NCBI GenBank assembly: GCA_963920705.1
Contig: OY987230.1
Location: 11,433,320 to 11,497,319, forward strand
DNA: 64,000 nt
Source: Odiellus spinosus
Taxonomy: Eukaryota > Arthropoda > Arachnida > Opiliones > Phalangiidae
Reading direction: 5' to 3'
Below the pieces are notes generated by a model, which worked only from the letters and a program-made list of their open reading frames with translations, was not told the DNA's origin and did not search any database. Below are positions 38,843 through 49,539 of this stretch, one piece after another. The position numbers and the translations under genes were made by a program. The stretch's first letter is position 1, and every line of letters begins with the position of its first letter.

Positions 38843-38915
38843 CGCCTCAGGGTGGATTCGAACCACCGACCTCTGGGTAACCGTCCCATGCTCCAACCAA
38901 CTGAGCTACCGAGGC
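38843..38915 (-). tRNA. tRNA-like gene, copy L10
   Basis: Type V tract. Confidence 0.78.
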
Positions 38916-39139
38916 TATACAACCTCACAGTAGCCCACAATCGAAGCTATACAGCTCCTGACTTTGATTGAGAGCAATCGGTGATCCCTCCGTAATTGAC
39001 GGATGGCATTGGGGTATCAATGGTTTTTTTTATTATAGTCAAGAAATTCCAAACAATTTGGAACTCCTTGACTCTACCTGTCATTCCCGGTTGCGGATTT
39101 CAATTATCAATATCCACCCTGAGACGAAAAATGACAACA

Positions 39140-39212
39140 CGCCTCAGGGTGGATTCGAACCACCGACCTCTGGGTAACCGTCCCATGCTCCAACCAACTG
39201 AGCTACCGAGGC
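39140..39212 (-). tRNA. tRNA-like gene, copy L11
   Basis: Type G tract. Confidence 0.78.
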
Positions 39213-39437
39213 TATACAACCTCACAGTAGCCCACAATCGAAGCTATACAGCTCCTGACTTTGATTGAGAGCAATCGGTGATCCCTCCGTAATTGACGGA
39301 TGGCATTGGGGTATCAATGGTTTTTTTTTATTATAGTCAAGAAATTCCAAACAATTTGGAACTCCTTGACTCTACCTGTCATTCCCGGTTGCGGATTTCA
39401 ATTATCAATATCCACCCTGAGACGAAAAATGACAACA

Positions 39438-39510
39438 CGCCTCAGGGTGGATTCGAACCACCGACCTCTGGGTAACCGTCCCATGCTCCAACCAACTGAG
39501 CTACCGAGGC
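39438..39510 (-). tRNA. tRNA-like gene, copy L12
   Basis: Type GL tract (298-bp unit). First of the GL-V-V-G-G block shared in mirror image with R20-R16. Confidence 0.78.
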
Positions 39511-39734
39511 TATACAACCTCACAGTAGCCCACAATCGAAGCTATACAGCTCCTGACTTTGATTGAGAGCAATCGGTGATCCCTCCGTAATTGACGGATG
39601 GCATTGGGGTATCAATGTTTTTTTTTATTATAGTCAAGAAATTCCAAACAATTTGGAACTCCTTGACTCTACCTGTCATTCCCGGTTGCGGATTTCAATT
39701 ATCAATATCCACCCTGAGACGAAAAATGACAACA

Positions 39735-39807
39735 CGCCTCAGGGTGGATTCGAACCACCGACCTCTGGGTAACCGTCCCATGCTCCAACCAACTGAGCTA
39801 CCGAGGC
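39735..39807 (-). tRNA. tRNA-like gene, copy L13
   Basis: Type V tract; in the shared block. Confidence 0.78.
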
Positions 39808-40031
39808 TATACAACCTCACAGTAGCCCACAATCGAAGCTATACAGCTCCTGACTTTGATTGAGAGCAATCGGTGATCCCTCCGTAATTGACGGATGGCA
39901 TTGGGGTATCAATGTTTTTTTTTATTATAGTCAAGAAATTCCAAACAATTTGGAACTCCTTGACTCTACCTGTCATTCCCGGTTGCGGATTTCAATTATC
40001 AATATCCACCCTGAGACGAAAAATGACAACA

Positions 40032-40104
40032 CGCCTCAGGGTGGATTCGAACCACCGACCTCTGGGTAACCGTCCCATGCTCCAACCAACTGAGCTACCG
40101 AGGC
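40032..40104 (-). tRNA. tRNA-like gene, copy L14
   Basis: Type V tract; in the shared block. Confidence 0.78.
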
Positions 40105-40328
40105 TATACAACCTCACAGTAGCCCACAATCGAAGCTATACAGCTCCTGACTTTGATTGAGAGCAATCGGTGATCCCTCCGTAATTGACGGATGGCATTG
40201 GGGTATCAATGGTTTTTTTTATTATAGTCAAGAAATTCCAAACAATTTGGAACTCCTTGACTCTACCTGTCATTCCCGGTTGCGGATTTCAATTATCAAT
40301 ATCCACCTTGAGACGAAAAATGACAACA

Positions 40329-40401
40329 CGCCTCAGGGTGGATTCGAACCACCGACCTCTGGGTAACCGTCCCATGCTCCAACCAACTGAGCTACCGAGG
40401 C
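40329..40401 (-). tRNA. tRNA-like gene, copy L15
   Basis: Type G tract; one substitution (CACCTTGAG) in the downstream hairpin arm near 40,307. Confidence 0.78.
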
Positions 40402-40625
40402 TATACAACCTCACAGTAGCCCACAATCGAAGCTATACAGCTCCTGACTTTGATTGAGAGCAATCGGTGATCCCTCCGTAATTGACGGATGGCATTGGGG
40501 TATCAATGGTTTTTTTTATTATAGTCAAGAAATTCCAAACAATTTGGAACTCCTTGACTCTACCTGTCATTCCCGGTTGCGGATTTCAATTATCAATATC
40601 CACCCTGAGACGAAAAATGACAACA

Positions 40626-40698
40626 CGCCTCAGGGTGGATTCGAACCACCGACCTCTGGGTAACCGTCCCATGCTCCAACCAACTGAGCTACCGAGGC
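40626..40698 (-). tRNA. tRNA-like gene, copy L16
   Basis: Type G tract; a C-to-T change in its 5' flank (ACCTTACAG) near 40,709. Confidence 0.78.
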
Positions 40699-40922
40699 TA
40701 TACAACCTTACAGTAGCCCACAATCGAAGCTATACAGCTCCTGACTTTGATTGAGAGCAATCGGTGATCCCTCCGTAATTGACGGATGGCATTGGGGTAT
40801 CAATGTTTTTTTTTATTATAGTCAAGAAATTCCAAACAATTTGGAACTCCTTGACTCTACCTGTCATTCCCGGTTGCGGATTTCAATTATCAATATCCAC
40901 CCTGAGACGAAAAATGACAACA

Positions 40923-40995
40923 CGCCTCAGGGTGGATTCGAACCACCGACCTCTGGGTAACCGTCCCATGCTCCAACCAACTGAGCTACCGAGGC
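40923..40995 (-). tRNA. tRNA-like gene, copy L17
   Basis: Type V tract; a C-to-A change in its 5' flank (CCCAAAATC) near 41,019. Confidence 0.78.
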
Positions 40996-41219
40996 TATAC
41001 AACCTCACAGTAGCCCAAAATCGAAGCTATACAGCTCCTGACTTTGATTGAGAGCAATCGGTGATCCCTCCGTAATTGACGGATGGCATTGGGGTATCAA
41101 TGGTTTTTTTTATTATAGTCAAGAAATTCCAAACAATTTGGAACTCCTTGACTCTACCTGTCATTCCCGGTTGCGGATTTCAATTATCAATATCCACCCT
41201 GAGACGAAAAATGACAACA

Positions 41220-41292
41220 CGCCTCAGGGTGGATTCGAACCACCGACCTCTGGGTAACCGTCCCATGCTCCAACCAACTGAGCTACCGAGGC
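41220..41292 (-). tRNA. tRNA-like gene, copy L18 (innermost complete left-arm copy)
   Basis: Type G tract; the next unit inward is cut by the inversion joint. Confidence 0.78.
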
Positions 41293-41465
41293 TATACAAC
41301 CTCACAGTAGCCCACAATCGAAGCTATACAGCTCCTGACTTTGATTGAGAGCAATCGGTGATCCCTCCGTAATTGACGGATGGCATTGGGGTATCAATGG
41401 TTTTTTTTATTATAGTCAAGAAATTCCAAACAATTTGGAACTCCTTGACTCTACCTGTCATTCCC

Positions 41466-41533
41466 GGTTGCGGATTTCAATTATCAATATCCACCCTGAG
41501 ACGAAAAATGACAACACGCCTCAGGGTGGATTC
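41466..41533. repeat. Centre (spacer) of the giant palindrome
   Basis: The arms meet around a 68-bp spacer, between TACCTGTCATTCCC (41,452-41,465) and its inverse at 41,534-41,547. The spacer carries its own inverted repeat, ATCCACCCTGAG (41,489) with CTCAGGGTGGAT (41,520). The left arm breaks 17-18 nt into the last tRNA-like copy, and at the joint ATTC/GG/GAAT forms a small inverted microhomology. This is the pattern expected from fold-back or template-switch inversion at a hairpin. Confidence 0.9.
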
Positions 41534-41534
41534 G
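41517..41534 (-). pseudogene. Stub of the 19th left-arm tRNA-like copy
   Basis: Only the 3' terminal 17-18 nt of the tRNA-like gene remain, cut by the inversion joint. Confidence 0.85.
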
Positions 41535-41706
41535 GGAATGACAGGTAGAGTCAAGGAGTTCCAAATTGTTTGGAATTTCTTGACTATAATAAAAAAAACC
41601 ATTGATACCCCAATGCCATCCGTCAATTACGGAGGGATCACCGATTGCTCTCAATCAAAGTCAGGAGCTGTATAGCTTCGATTGTGGGCTACTGTGAGGT
41701 TGTATA

Positions 41707-41779
41707 GCCTCGGTAGCTCAGTTGGTTGGAGCATGGGACGGTTACCCAGAGGTCGGTGGTTCGAATCCACCCTGAGGCG
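41707..41779 (+). tRNA. tRNA-like gene, copy R1 (reference description, right arm)
   Basis: Same 73-nt gene as L1 on the opposite strand. The T5 terminator is at 41,788-41,792. ATCCACCCTGAG inside the tRNA (41,765-41,776) is inverted at 41,796-41,807, and through GCG/CGT the stem reaches about 15 bp. The terminator sits in the loop of that hairpin. A separate hairpin follows at 41,847-41,881. Type G tract. Confidence 0.8.
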
Positions 41780-42003
41780 TGTTGTCATTTTTCGTCTCAG
41801 GGTGGATATTGATAATTGAAATCCGCAACCGGGAATGACAGGTAGAGTCAAGGAGTTCCAAATTGTTTGGAATTTCTTGACTATAATAAAAAAAACCATT
41901 GATACCCCAATGCCATCCGTCAATTACGGAGGGATCACCGATTGCTCTCAATCAAAGTCAGGAGCTGTATAGCTTCGATTGTGGGCTACTGTGAGGTTGT
42001 ATA

Positions 42004-42076
42004 GCCTCGGTAGCTCAGTTGGTTGGAGCATGGGACGGTTACCCAGAGGTCGGTGGTTCGAATCCACCCTGAGGCG
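42004..42076 (+). tRNA. tRNA-like gene, copy R2
   Basis: Type G tract. Confidence 0.78.
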
Positions 42077-42300
42077 TGTTGTCATTTTTCGTCTCAGGGT
42101 GGATATTGATAATTGAAATCCGCAACCGGGAATGACAGGTAGAGTCAAGGAGTTCCAAATTGTTTGGAATTTCTTGACTATAATAAAAAAAACCATTGAT
42201 ACCCCAATGCCATCCGTCAATTACGGAGGGATCACCGATTGCTCTCAATCAAAGTCAGGAGCTGTATAGCTTCGATTGTGGGCTACTGTGAGGTTGTATA

Positions 42301-42373
42301 GCCTCGGTAGCTCAGTTGGTTGGAGCATGGGACGGTTACCCAGAGGTCGGTGGTTCGAATCCACCCTGAGGCG
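42301..42373 (+). tRNA. tRNA-like gene, copy R3
   Basis: Type G tract. Confidence 0.78.
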
Positions 42374-42597
42374 TGTTGTCATTTTTCGTCTCAGGGTGGA
42401 TATTGATAATTGAAATCCGCAACCGGGAATGACAGGTAGAGTCAAGGAGTTCCAAATTGTTTGGAATTTCTTGACTATAATAAAAAAAACCATTGATACC
42501 CCAATGCCATCCGTCAATTACGGAGGGATCACCGATTGCTCTCAATCAAAGTCAGGAGCTGTATAGCTTCGATTGTGGGCTACTGTGAGGTTGTATA

Positions 42598-42670
42598 GCC
42601 TCGGTAGCTCAGTTGGTTGGAGCATGGGACGGTTACCCAGAGGTCGGTGGTTCGAATCCACCCTGAGGCG
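42598..42670 (+). tRNA. tRNA-like gene, copy R4
   Basis: Type G tract. Confidence 0.78.
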
Positions 42671-42894
42671 TGTTGTCATTTTTCGTCTCAGGGTGGATAT
42701 TGATAATTGAAATCCGCAACCGGGAATGACAGGTAGAGTCAAGGAGTTCCAAATTGTTTGGAATTTCTTGACTATAATAAAAAAAACCATTGATACCCCA
42801 ATGCCATCCGTCAATTACGGAGGGATCACCGATTGCTCTCAATCAAAGTCAGGAGCTGTATAGCTTCGATTGTAGGCTACTGTGAGGTTGTATA

Positions 42895-42967
42895 GCCTCG
42901 GTAGCTCAGTTGGTTGGAGCATGGGACGGTTACCCAGAGGTCGGTGGTTCGAATCCACCCTGAGGCG
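42895..42967 (+). tRNA. tRNA-like gene, copy R5
   Basis: Type V tract, the only V in the inner right arm. Its 5' flank carries the same transition (TTGTAGGC, about 42,874) as copy L2. Confidence 0.78.
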
Positions 42968-43191
42968 TGTTGTCATTTTTCGTCTCAGGGTGGATATTGA
43001 TAATTGAAATCCGCAACCGGGAATGACAGGTAGAGTCAAGGAGTTCCAAATTGTTTGGAATTTCTTGACTATAATAAAAAAAAACATTGATACCCCAATG
43101 CCATCCGTCAATTACGGAGGGATCACCGATTGCTCTCAATCAAAGTCAGGAGCTGTATAGCTTCGATTGTGGGCTACTGTGAGGTTGTATA

Positions 43192-43264
43192 GCCTCGGTA
43201 GCTCAGTTGGTTGGAGCATGGGACGGTTACCCAGAGGTCGGTGGTTCGAATCCACCCTGAGGCG
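43192..43264 (+). tRNA. tRNA-like gene, copy R6
   Basis: Type G tract. Confidence 0.78.
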
Positions 43265-43488
43265 TGTTGTCATTTTTCGTCTCAGGGTGGATATTGATAA
43301 TTGAAATCCGCAACCGGGAATGACAGGTAGAGTCAAGGAGTTCCAAATTGTTTGGAATTTCTTGACTATAATAAAAAAAACCATTGATACCCCAATGCCA
43401 TCCGTCAATTACGGAGGGATCACCGATTGCTCTCAATCAAAGTCAGGAGCTGTATAGCTTCGATTGTGGGCTACTGTGAGGTTGTATA

Positions 43489-43561
43489 GCCTCGGTAGCT
43501 CAGTTGGTTGGAGCATGGGACGGTTACCCAGAGGTCGGTGGTTCGAATCCACCCTGAGGCG
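43489..43561 (+). tRNA. tRNA-like gene, copy R7
   Basis: Type G tract. Confidence 0.78.
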
Positions 43562-43785
43562 TGTTGTCATTTTTCGTCTCAGGGTGGATATTGATAATTG
43601 AAATCCGCAACCGGGAATGACAGGTAGAGTCAAGGAGTTCCAAATTGTTTGGAATTTCTTGACTATAATAAAAAAAACCATTGATACCCCAATGCCATCC
43701 GTCAATTACGGAGGGATCACCGATTGCTCTCAATCAAAGTCAGGAGCTGTATAGCTTCGATTGTGGGCTACTGTGAGGTTGTATA

Positions 43786-43858
43786 GCCTCGGTAGCTCAG
43801 TTGGTTGGAGCATGGGACGGTTACCCAGAGGTCGGTGGTTCGAATCCACCCTGAGGCG
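43786..43858 (+). tRNA. tRNA-like gene, copy R8
   Basis: Type G tract. Confidence 0.78.
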
Positions 43859-44082
43859 TGTTGTCATTTTTCGTCTCAGGGTGGATATTGATAATTGAAA
43901 TCCGCAACCGGGAATGACAGGTAGAGTCAAGGAGTTCCAAATTGTTTGGAATTTCTTGACTATAATAAAAAAAACCATTGATACCCCAATGCCATCCGTC
44001 AATTACGGAGGGATCACCGATTGCTCTCAATCAAAGTCAGGAGCTGTATAGCTTCGATTGTGGGCTACTGTGAGGTTGTATA

Positions 44083-44155
44083 GCCTCGGTAGCTCAGTTG
44101 GTTGGAGCATGGGACGGTTACCCAGAGGTCGGTGGTTCGAATCCACCCTGAGGCG
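44083..44155 (+). tRNA. tRNA-like gene, copy R9
   Basis: Type G tract. Confidence 0.78.
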
Positions 44156-44379
44156 TGTTGTCATTTTTCGTCTCAGGGTGGATATTGATAATTGAAATCC
44201 GCAACCGGGAATGACAGGTAGAGTCAAGGAGTTCCAAATTGTTTGGAATTTCTTGACTATAATAAAAAAAACCATTGATACCCCAATGCCATCCGTCAAT
44301 TACGGAGGGATCACCGATTGCTCTCAATCAAAGTCAGGAGCTGTATAGCTTCGATTGTGGGCTACTGTGAGGTTGTATA

Positions 44380-44452
44380 GCCTCGGTAGCTCAGTTGGTT
44401 GGAGCATGGGACGGTTACCCAGAGGTCGGTGGTTCGAATCCACCCTGAGGCG
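44380..44452 (+). tRNA. tRNA-like gene, copy R10
   Basis: Type G tract. Confidence 0.78.
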
Positions 44453-44676
44453 TGTTGTCATTTTTCGTCTCAGGGTGGATATTGATAATTGAAATCCGCA
44501 ACCGGGAATGACAGGTAGAGTCAAGGAGTTCCAAATTGTTTGGAATTTCTTGACTATAATAAAAAAAACCATTGATACCCCAATGCCATCCGTCAATTAC
44601 GGAGGGATCACCGATTGCTCTCAATCAAAGTCAGGAGCTGTATAGCTTCGATTGTGGGCTACTGTGAGGTTGTATA

Positions 44677-44749
44677 GCCTCGGTAGCTCAGTTGGTTGGA
44701 GCATGGGACGGTTACCCAGAGGTCGGTGGTTCGAATCCACCCTGAGGCG
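44677..44749 (+). tRNA. tRNA-like gene, copy R11
   Basis: Type G tract. Confidence 0.78.
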
Positions 44750-44973
44750 TGTTGTCATTTTTCGTCTCAGGGTGGATATTGATAATTGAAATCCGCAACC
44801 GGGAATGACAGGTAGAGTCAAGGAGTTCCAAATTGTTTGGAATTTCTTGACTATAATAAAAAAAACCATTGATACCCCAATGCCATCCGTCAATTACGGA
44901 GGGATCACCGATTGCTCTCAATCAAAGTCAGGAGCTGTATAGCTTCGATTGTGGGCTACTGTGAGGTTGTATA

Positions 44974-45046
44974 GCCTCGGTAGCTCAGTTGGTTGGAGCA
45001 TGGGACGGTTACCCAGAGGTCGGTGGTTCGAATCCACCCTGAGGCG
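44974..45046 (+). tRNA. tRNA-like gene, copy R12
   Basis: Type GL tract (298-bp unit). Confidence 0.78.
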
Positions 45047-45271
45047 TGTTGTCATTTTTCGTCTCAGGGTGGATATTGATAATTGAAATCCGCAACCGGG
45101 AATGACAGGTAGAGTCAAGGAGTTCCAAATTGTTTGGAATTTCTTGACTATAATAAAAAAAAACCATTGATACCCCAATGCCATCCGTCAATTACGGAGG
45201 GATCACCGATTGCTCTCAATCAAAGTCAGGAGCTGTATAGCTTCGATTGTGGGCTACTGTGAGGTTGTATA

Positions 45272-45344
45272 GCCTCGGTAGCTCAGTTGGTTGGAGCATG
45301 GGACGGTTACCCAGAGGTCGGTGGTTCGAATCCACCCTGAGGCG
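45272..45344 (+). tRNA. tRNA-like gene, copy R13
   Basis: Type G tract. Confidence 0.78.
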
Positions 45345-45568
45345 TGTTGTCATTTTTCGTCTCAGGGTGGATATTGATAATTGAAATCCGCAACCGGGAA
45401 TGACAGGTAGAGTCAAGGAGTTCCAAATTGTTTGGAATTTCTTGACTATAATAAAAAAAACCATTGATACCCCAATGCCATCCGTCAATTACGGAGGGAT
45501 CACCGATTGCTCTCAATCAAAGTCAGGAGCTGTATAGCTTCGATTGTGGGCTACTGTGAGGTTGTATA

Positions 45569-45641
45569 GCCTCGGTAGCTCAGTTGGTTGGAGCATGGGA
45601 CGGTTACCCAGAGGTCGGTGGTTCGAATCCACCCTGAGGCG
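45569..45641 (+). tRNA. tRNA-like gene, copy R14
   Basis: Type G tract. Confidence 0.78.
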
Positions 45642-45865
45642 TGTTGTCATTTTTCGTCTCAGGGTGGATATTGATAATTGAAATCCGCAACCGGGAATGA
45701 CAGGTAGAGTCAAGGAGTTCCAAATTGTTTGGAATTTCTTGACTATAATAAAAAAAACCATTGATACCCCAATGCCATCCGTCAATTACGGAGGGATCAC
45801 CGATTGCTCTCAATCAAAGTCAGGAGCTGTATAGCTTCGATTGTGGGCTACTGTGAGGTTGTATA

Positions 45866-45938
45866 GCCTCGGTAGCTCAGTTGGTTGGAGCATGGGACGG
45901 TTACCCAGAGGTCGGTGGTTCGAATCCACCCTGAGGCG
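45866..45938 (+). tRNA. tRNA-like gene, copy R15
   Basis: Its A-tract is interrupted (AAAAAAGACC near 46,050), a private variant. Confidence 0.78.
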
Positions 45939-46162
45939 TGTTGTCATTTTTCGTCTCAGGGTGGATATTGATAATTGAAATCCGCAACCGGGAATGACAG
46001 GTAGAGTCAAGGAGTTCCAAATTGTTTGGAATTTCTTGACTATAATAAAAAAGACCATTGATACCCCAATGCCATCCGTCAATTACGGAGGGATCACCGA
46101 TTGCTCTCAATCAAAGTCAGGAGCTGTATAGCTTCGATTGTGGGCTACTGTGAGGTTGTATA

Positions 46163-46235
46163 GCCTCGGTAGCTCAGTTGGTTGGAGCATGGGACGGTTA
46201 CCCAGAGGTCGGTGGTTCGAATCCACCCTGAGGCG
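46163..46235 (+). tRNA. tRNA-like gene, copy R16
   Basis: Type G tract; inner end of the GL-V-V-G-G block shared with the left arm. Confidence 0.78.
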
Positions 46236-46459
46236 TGTTGTCATTTTTCGTCTCAGGGTGGATATTGATAATTGAAATCCGCAACCGGGAATGACAGGTA
46301 GAGTCAAGGAGTTCCAAATTGTTTGGAATTTCTTGACTATAATAAAAAAAACCATTGATACCCCAATGCCATCCGTCAATTACGGAGGGATCACCGATTG
46401 CTCTCAATCAAAGTCAGGAGCTGTATAGCTTCGATTGTGGGCTACTGTGAGGTTGTATA

Positions 46460-46532
46460 GCCTCGGTAGCTCAGTTGGTTGGAGCATGGGACGGTTACCC
46501 AGAGGTCGGTGGTTCGAATCCACCCTGAGGCG
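46460..46532 (+). tRNA. tRNA-like gene, copy R17
   Basis: Type G tract; in the shared block. Confidence 0.78.
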
Positions 46533-46756
46533 TGTTGTCATTTTTCGTCTCAGGGTGGATATTGATAATTGAAATCCGCAACCGGGAATGACAGGTAGAG
46601 TCAAGGAGTTCCAAATTGTTTGGAATTTCTTGACTATAATAAAAAAAACCATTGATACCCCAATGCCATCCGTCAATTACGGAGGGATCACCGATTGCTC
46701 TCAATCAAAGTCAGGAGCTGTATAGCTTCGATTGTGGGCTACTGTGAGGTTGTATA

Positions 46757-46829
46757 GCCTCGGTAGCTCAGTTGGTTGGAGCATGGGACGGTTACCCAGA
46801 GGTCGGTGGTTCGAATCCACCCTGAGGCG
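46757..46829 (+). tRNA. tRNA-like gene, copy R18
   Basis: Type V tract; in the shared block. Confidence 0.78.
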
Positions 46830-47053
46830 TGTTGTCATTTTTCGTCTCAGGGTGGATATTGATAATTGAAATCCGCAACCGGGAATGACAGGTAGAGTCA
46901 AGGAGTTCCAAATTGTTTGGAATTTCTTGACTATAATAAAAAAAAACATTGATACCCCAATGCCATCCGTCAATTACGGAGGGATCACCGATTGCTCTCA
47001 ATCAAAGTCAGGAGCTGTATAGCTTCGATTGTGGGCTACTGTGAGGTTGTATA

Positions 47054-47126
47054 GCCTCGGTAGCTCAGTTGGTTGGAGCATGGGACGGTTACCCAGAGGT
47101 CGGTGGTTCGAATCCACCCTGAGGCG
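47054..47126 (+). tRNA. tRNA-like gene, copy R19
   Basis: Type V tract; in the shared block. Confidence 0.78.
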
Positions 47127-47350
47127 TGTTGTCATTTTTCGTCTCAGGGTGGATATTGATAATTGAAATCCGCAACCGGGAATGACAGGTAGAGTCAAGG
47201 AGTTCCAAATTGTTTGGAATTTCTTGACTATAATAAAAAAAAACATTGATACCCCAATGCCATCCGTCAATTACGGAGGGATCACCGATTGCTCTCAATC
47301 AAAGTCAGGAGCTGTATAGCTTCGATTGTGGGCTACTGTGAGGTTGTATA

Positions 47351-47423
47351 GCCTCGGTAGCTCAGTTGGTTGGAGCATGGGACGGTTACCCAGAGGTCGG
47401 TGGTTCGAATCCACCCTGAGGCG
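47351..47423 (+). tRNA. tRNA-like gene, copy R20
   Basis: Type GL tract; outer end of the shared block. The GL-V-V order repeats at R23-R21. Confidence 0.78.
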
Positions 47424-47648
47424 TGTTGTCATTTTTCGTCTCAGGGTGGATATTGATAATTGAAATCCGCAACCGGGAATGACAGGTAGAGTCAAGGAGT
47501 TCCAAATTGTTTGGAATTTCTTGACTATAATAAAAAAAAACCATTGATACCCCAATGCCATCCGTCAATTACGGAGGGATCACCGATTGCTCTCAATCAA
47601 AGTCAGGAGCTGTATAGCTTCGATTGTGGGCTACTGTGAGGTTGTATA

Positions 47649-47721
47649 GCCTCGGTAGCTCAGTTGGTTGGAGCATGGGACGGTTACCCAGAGGTCGGTG
47701 GTTCGAATCCACCCTGAGGCG
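47649..47721 (+). tRNA. tRNA-like gene, copy R21
   Basis: Type V tract. Confidence 0.78.
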
Positions 47722-47945
47722 TGTTGTCATTTTTCGTCTCAGGGTGGATATTGATAATTGAAATCCGCAACCGGGAATGACAGGTAGAGTCAAGGAGTTC
47801 CAAATTGTTTGGAATTTCTTGACTATAATAAAAAAAAACATTGATACCCCAATGCCATCCGTCAATTACGGAGGGATCACCGATTGCTCTCAATCAAAGT
47901 CAGGAGCTGTATAGCTTCGATTGTGGGCTACTGTGAGGTTGTATA

Positions 47946-48018
47946 GCCTCGGTAGCTCAGTTGGTTGGAGCATGGGACGGTTACCCAGAGGTCGGTGGTT
48001 CGAATCCACCCTGAGGCG
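47946..48018 (+). tRNA. tRNA-like gene, copy R22
   Basis: Type V tract. Confidence 0.78.
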
Positions 48019-48242
48019 TGTTGTCATTTTTCGTCTCAGGGTGGATATTGATAATTGAAATCCGCAACCGGGAATGACAGGTAGAGTCAAGGAGTTCCAA
48101 ATTGTTTGGAATTTCTTGACTATAATAAAAAAAAACATTGATACCCCAATGCCATCCGTCAATTACGGAGGGATCACCGATTGCTCTCAATCAAAGTCAG
48201 GAGCTGTATAGCTTCGATTGTGGGCTACTGTGAGGTTGTATA

Positions 48243-48315
48243 GCCTCGGTAGCTCAGTTGGTTGGAGCATGGGACGGTTACCCAGAGGTCGGTGGTTCGA
48301 ATCCACCCTGAGGCG
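48243..48315 (+). tRNA. tRNA-like gene, copy R23
   Basis: Type GL tract. Confidence 0.78.
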
Positions 48316-48540
48316 TGTTGTCATTTTTCGTCTCAGGGTGGATATTGATAATTGAAATCCGCAACCGGGAATGACAGGTAGAGTCAAGGAGTTCCAAATT
48401 GTTTGGAATTTCTTGACTATAATAAAAAAAAACCATTGATACCCCAATGCCATCCGTCAATTACGGAGGGATCACCGATTGCTCTCAATCAAAGTCAGGA
48501 GCTGTATAGCTTCGATTGTGGGCTACTGTGAGGTTGTATA

Positions 48541-48613
48541 GCCTCGGTAGCTCAGTTGGTTGGAGCATGGGACGGTTACCCAGAGGTCGGTGGTTCGAAT
48601 CCACCCTGAGGCG
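48541..48613 (+). tRNA. tRNA-like gene, copy R24
   Basis: Type V tract. Confidence 0.78.
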
Positions 48614-48837
48614 TGTTGTCATTTTTCGTCTCAGGGTGGATATTGATAATTGAAATCCGCAACCGGGAATGACAGGTAGAGTCAAGGAGTTCCAAATTGT
48701 TTGGAATTTCTTGACTATAATAAAAAAAAACATTGATACCCCAATGCCATCCGTCAATTACGGAGGGATCACCGATTGCTCTCAATCAAAGTCAGGAGCT
48801 GTATAGCTTCGATTGTGGGCTACTGTGAGGTTGTATA

Positions 48838-48910
48838 GCCTCGGTAGCTCAGTTGGTTGGAGCATGGGACGGTTACCCAGAGGTCGGTGGTTCGAATCCA
48901 CCCTGAGGCG
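48838..48910 (+). tRNA. tRNA-like gene, copy R25
   Basis: Type G tract. Confidence 0.78.
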
Positions 48911-49134
48911 TGTTGTCATTTTTCGTCTCAGGGTGGATATTGATAATTGAAATCCGCAACCGGGAATGACAGGTAGAGTCAAGGAGTTCCAAATTGTTTG
49001 GAATTTCTTGACTATAATAAAAAAAACCATTGATACCCCAATGCCATCCGTCAATTACGGAGGGATCACCGATTGCTCTCAATCAAAGTCAGGAGCTGTA
49101 TAGCTTCGATTGTGGGCTACTGTGAGGTTGTATA

Positions 49135-49207
49135 GCCTCGGTAGCTCAGTTGGTTGGAGCATGGGACGGTTACCCAGAGGTCGGTGGTTCGAATCCACCC
49201 TGAGGCG
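49135..49207 (+). tRNA. tRNA-like gene, copy R26
   Basis: Type G tract. Confidence 0.78.
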
Positions 49208-49431
49208 TGTTGTCATTTTTCGTCTCAGGGTGGATATTGATAATTGAAATCCGCAACCGGGAATGACAGGTAGAGTCAAGGAGTTCCAAATTGTTTGGAA
49301 TTTCTTGACTATAATAAAAAAAACCATTGATACCCCAATGCCATCCGTCAATTACGGAGGGATCACCGATTGCTCTCAATCAAAGTCAGGAGCTGTATAG
49401 CTTCGATTGTGGGCTACTGTGAGGTTGTATA

Positions 49432-49504
49432 GCCTCGGTAGCTCAGTTGGTTGGAGCATGGGACGGTTACCCAGAGGTCGGTGGTTCGAATCCACCCTGA
49501 GGCG
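49432..49504 (+). tRNA. tRNA-like gene, copy R27 (outermost right copy)
   Basis: The tRNA-like gene, terminator and downstream hairpin arm are complete. The unit ends at GATATTGATA, about 35 nt past the tRNA, so it has no A-tract. Confidence 0.78.
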
Positions 49505-49539
49505 TGTTGTCATTTTTCGTCTCAGGGTGGATATTGATA

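Noticed and set aside
36039-49379. About 85 overlapping ORFs of 60-100 codons in the array, with GGFEPPTSG and RVDSNHRPLG peptides
   Set aside because: They are antisense or off-frame readings of the tRNA-like gene and its spacer, repeated with the 297-bp unit; such peptides are well-known tRNA translation artefacts.
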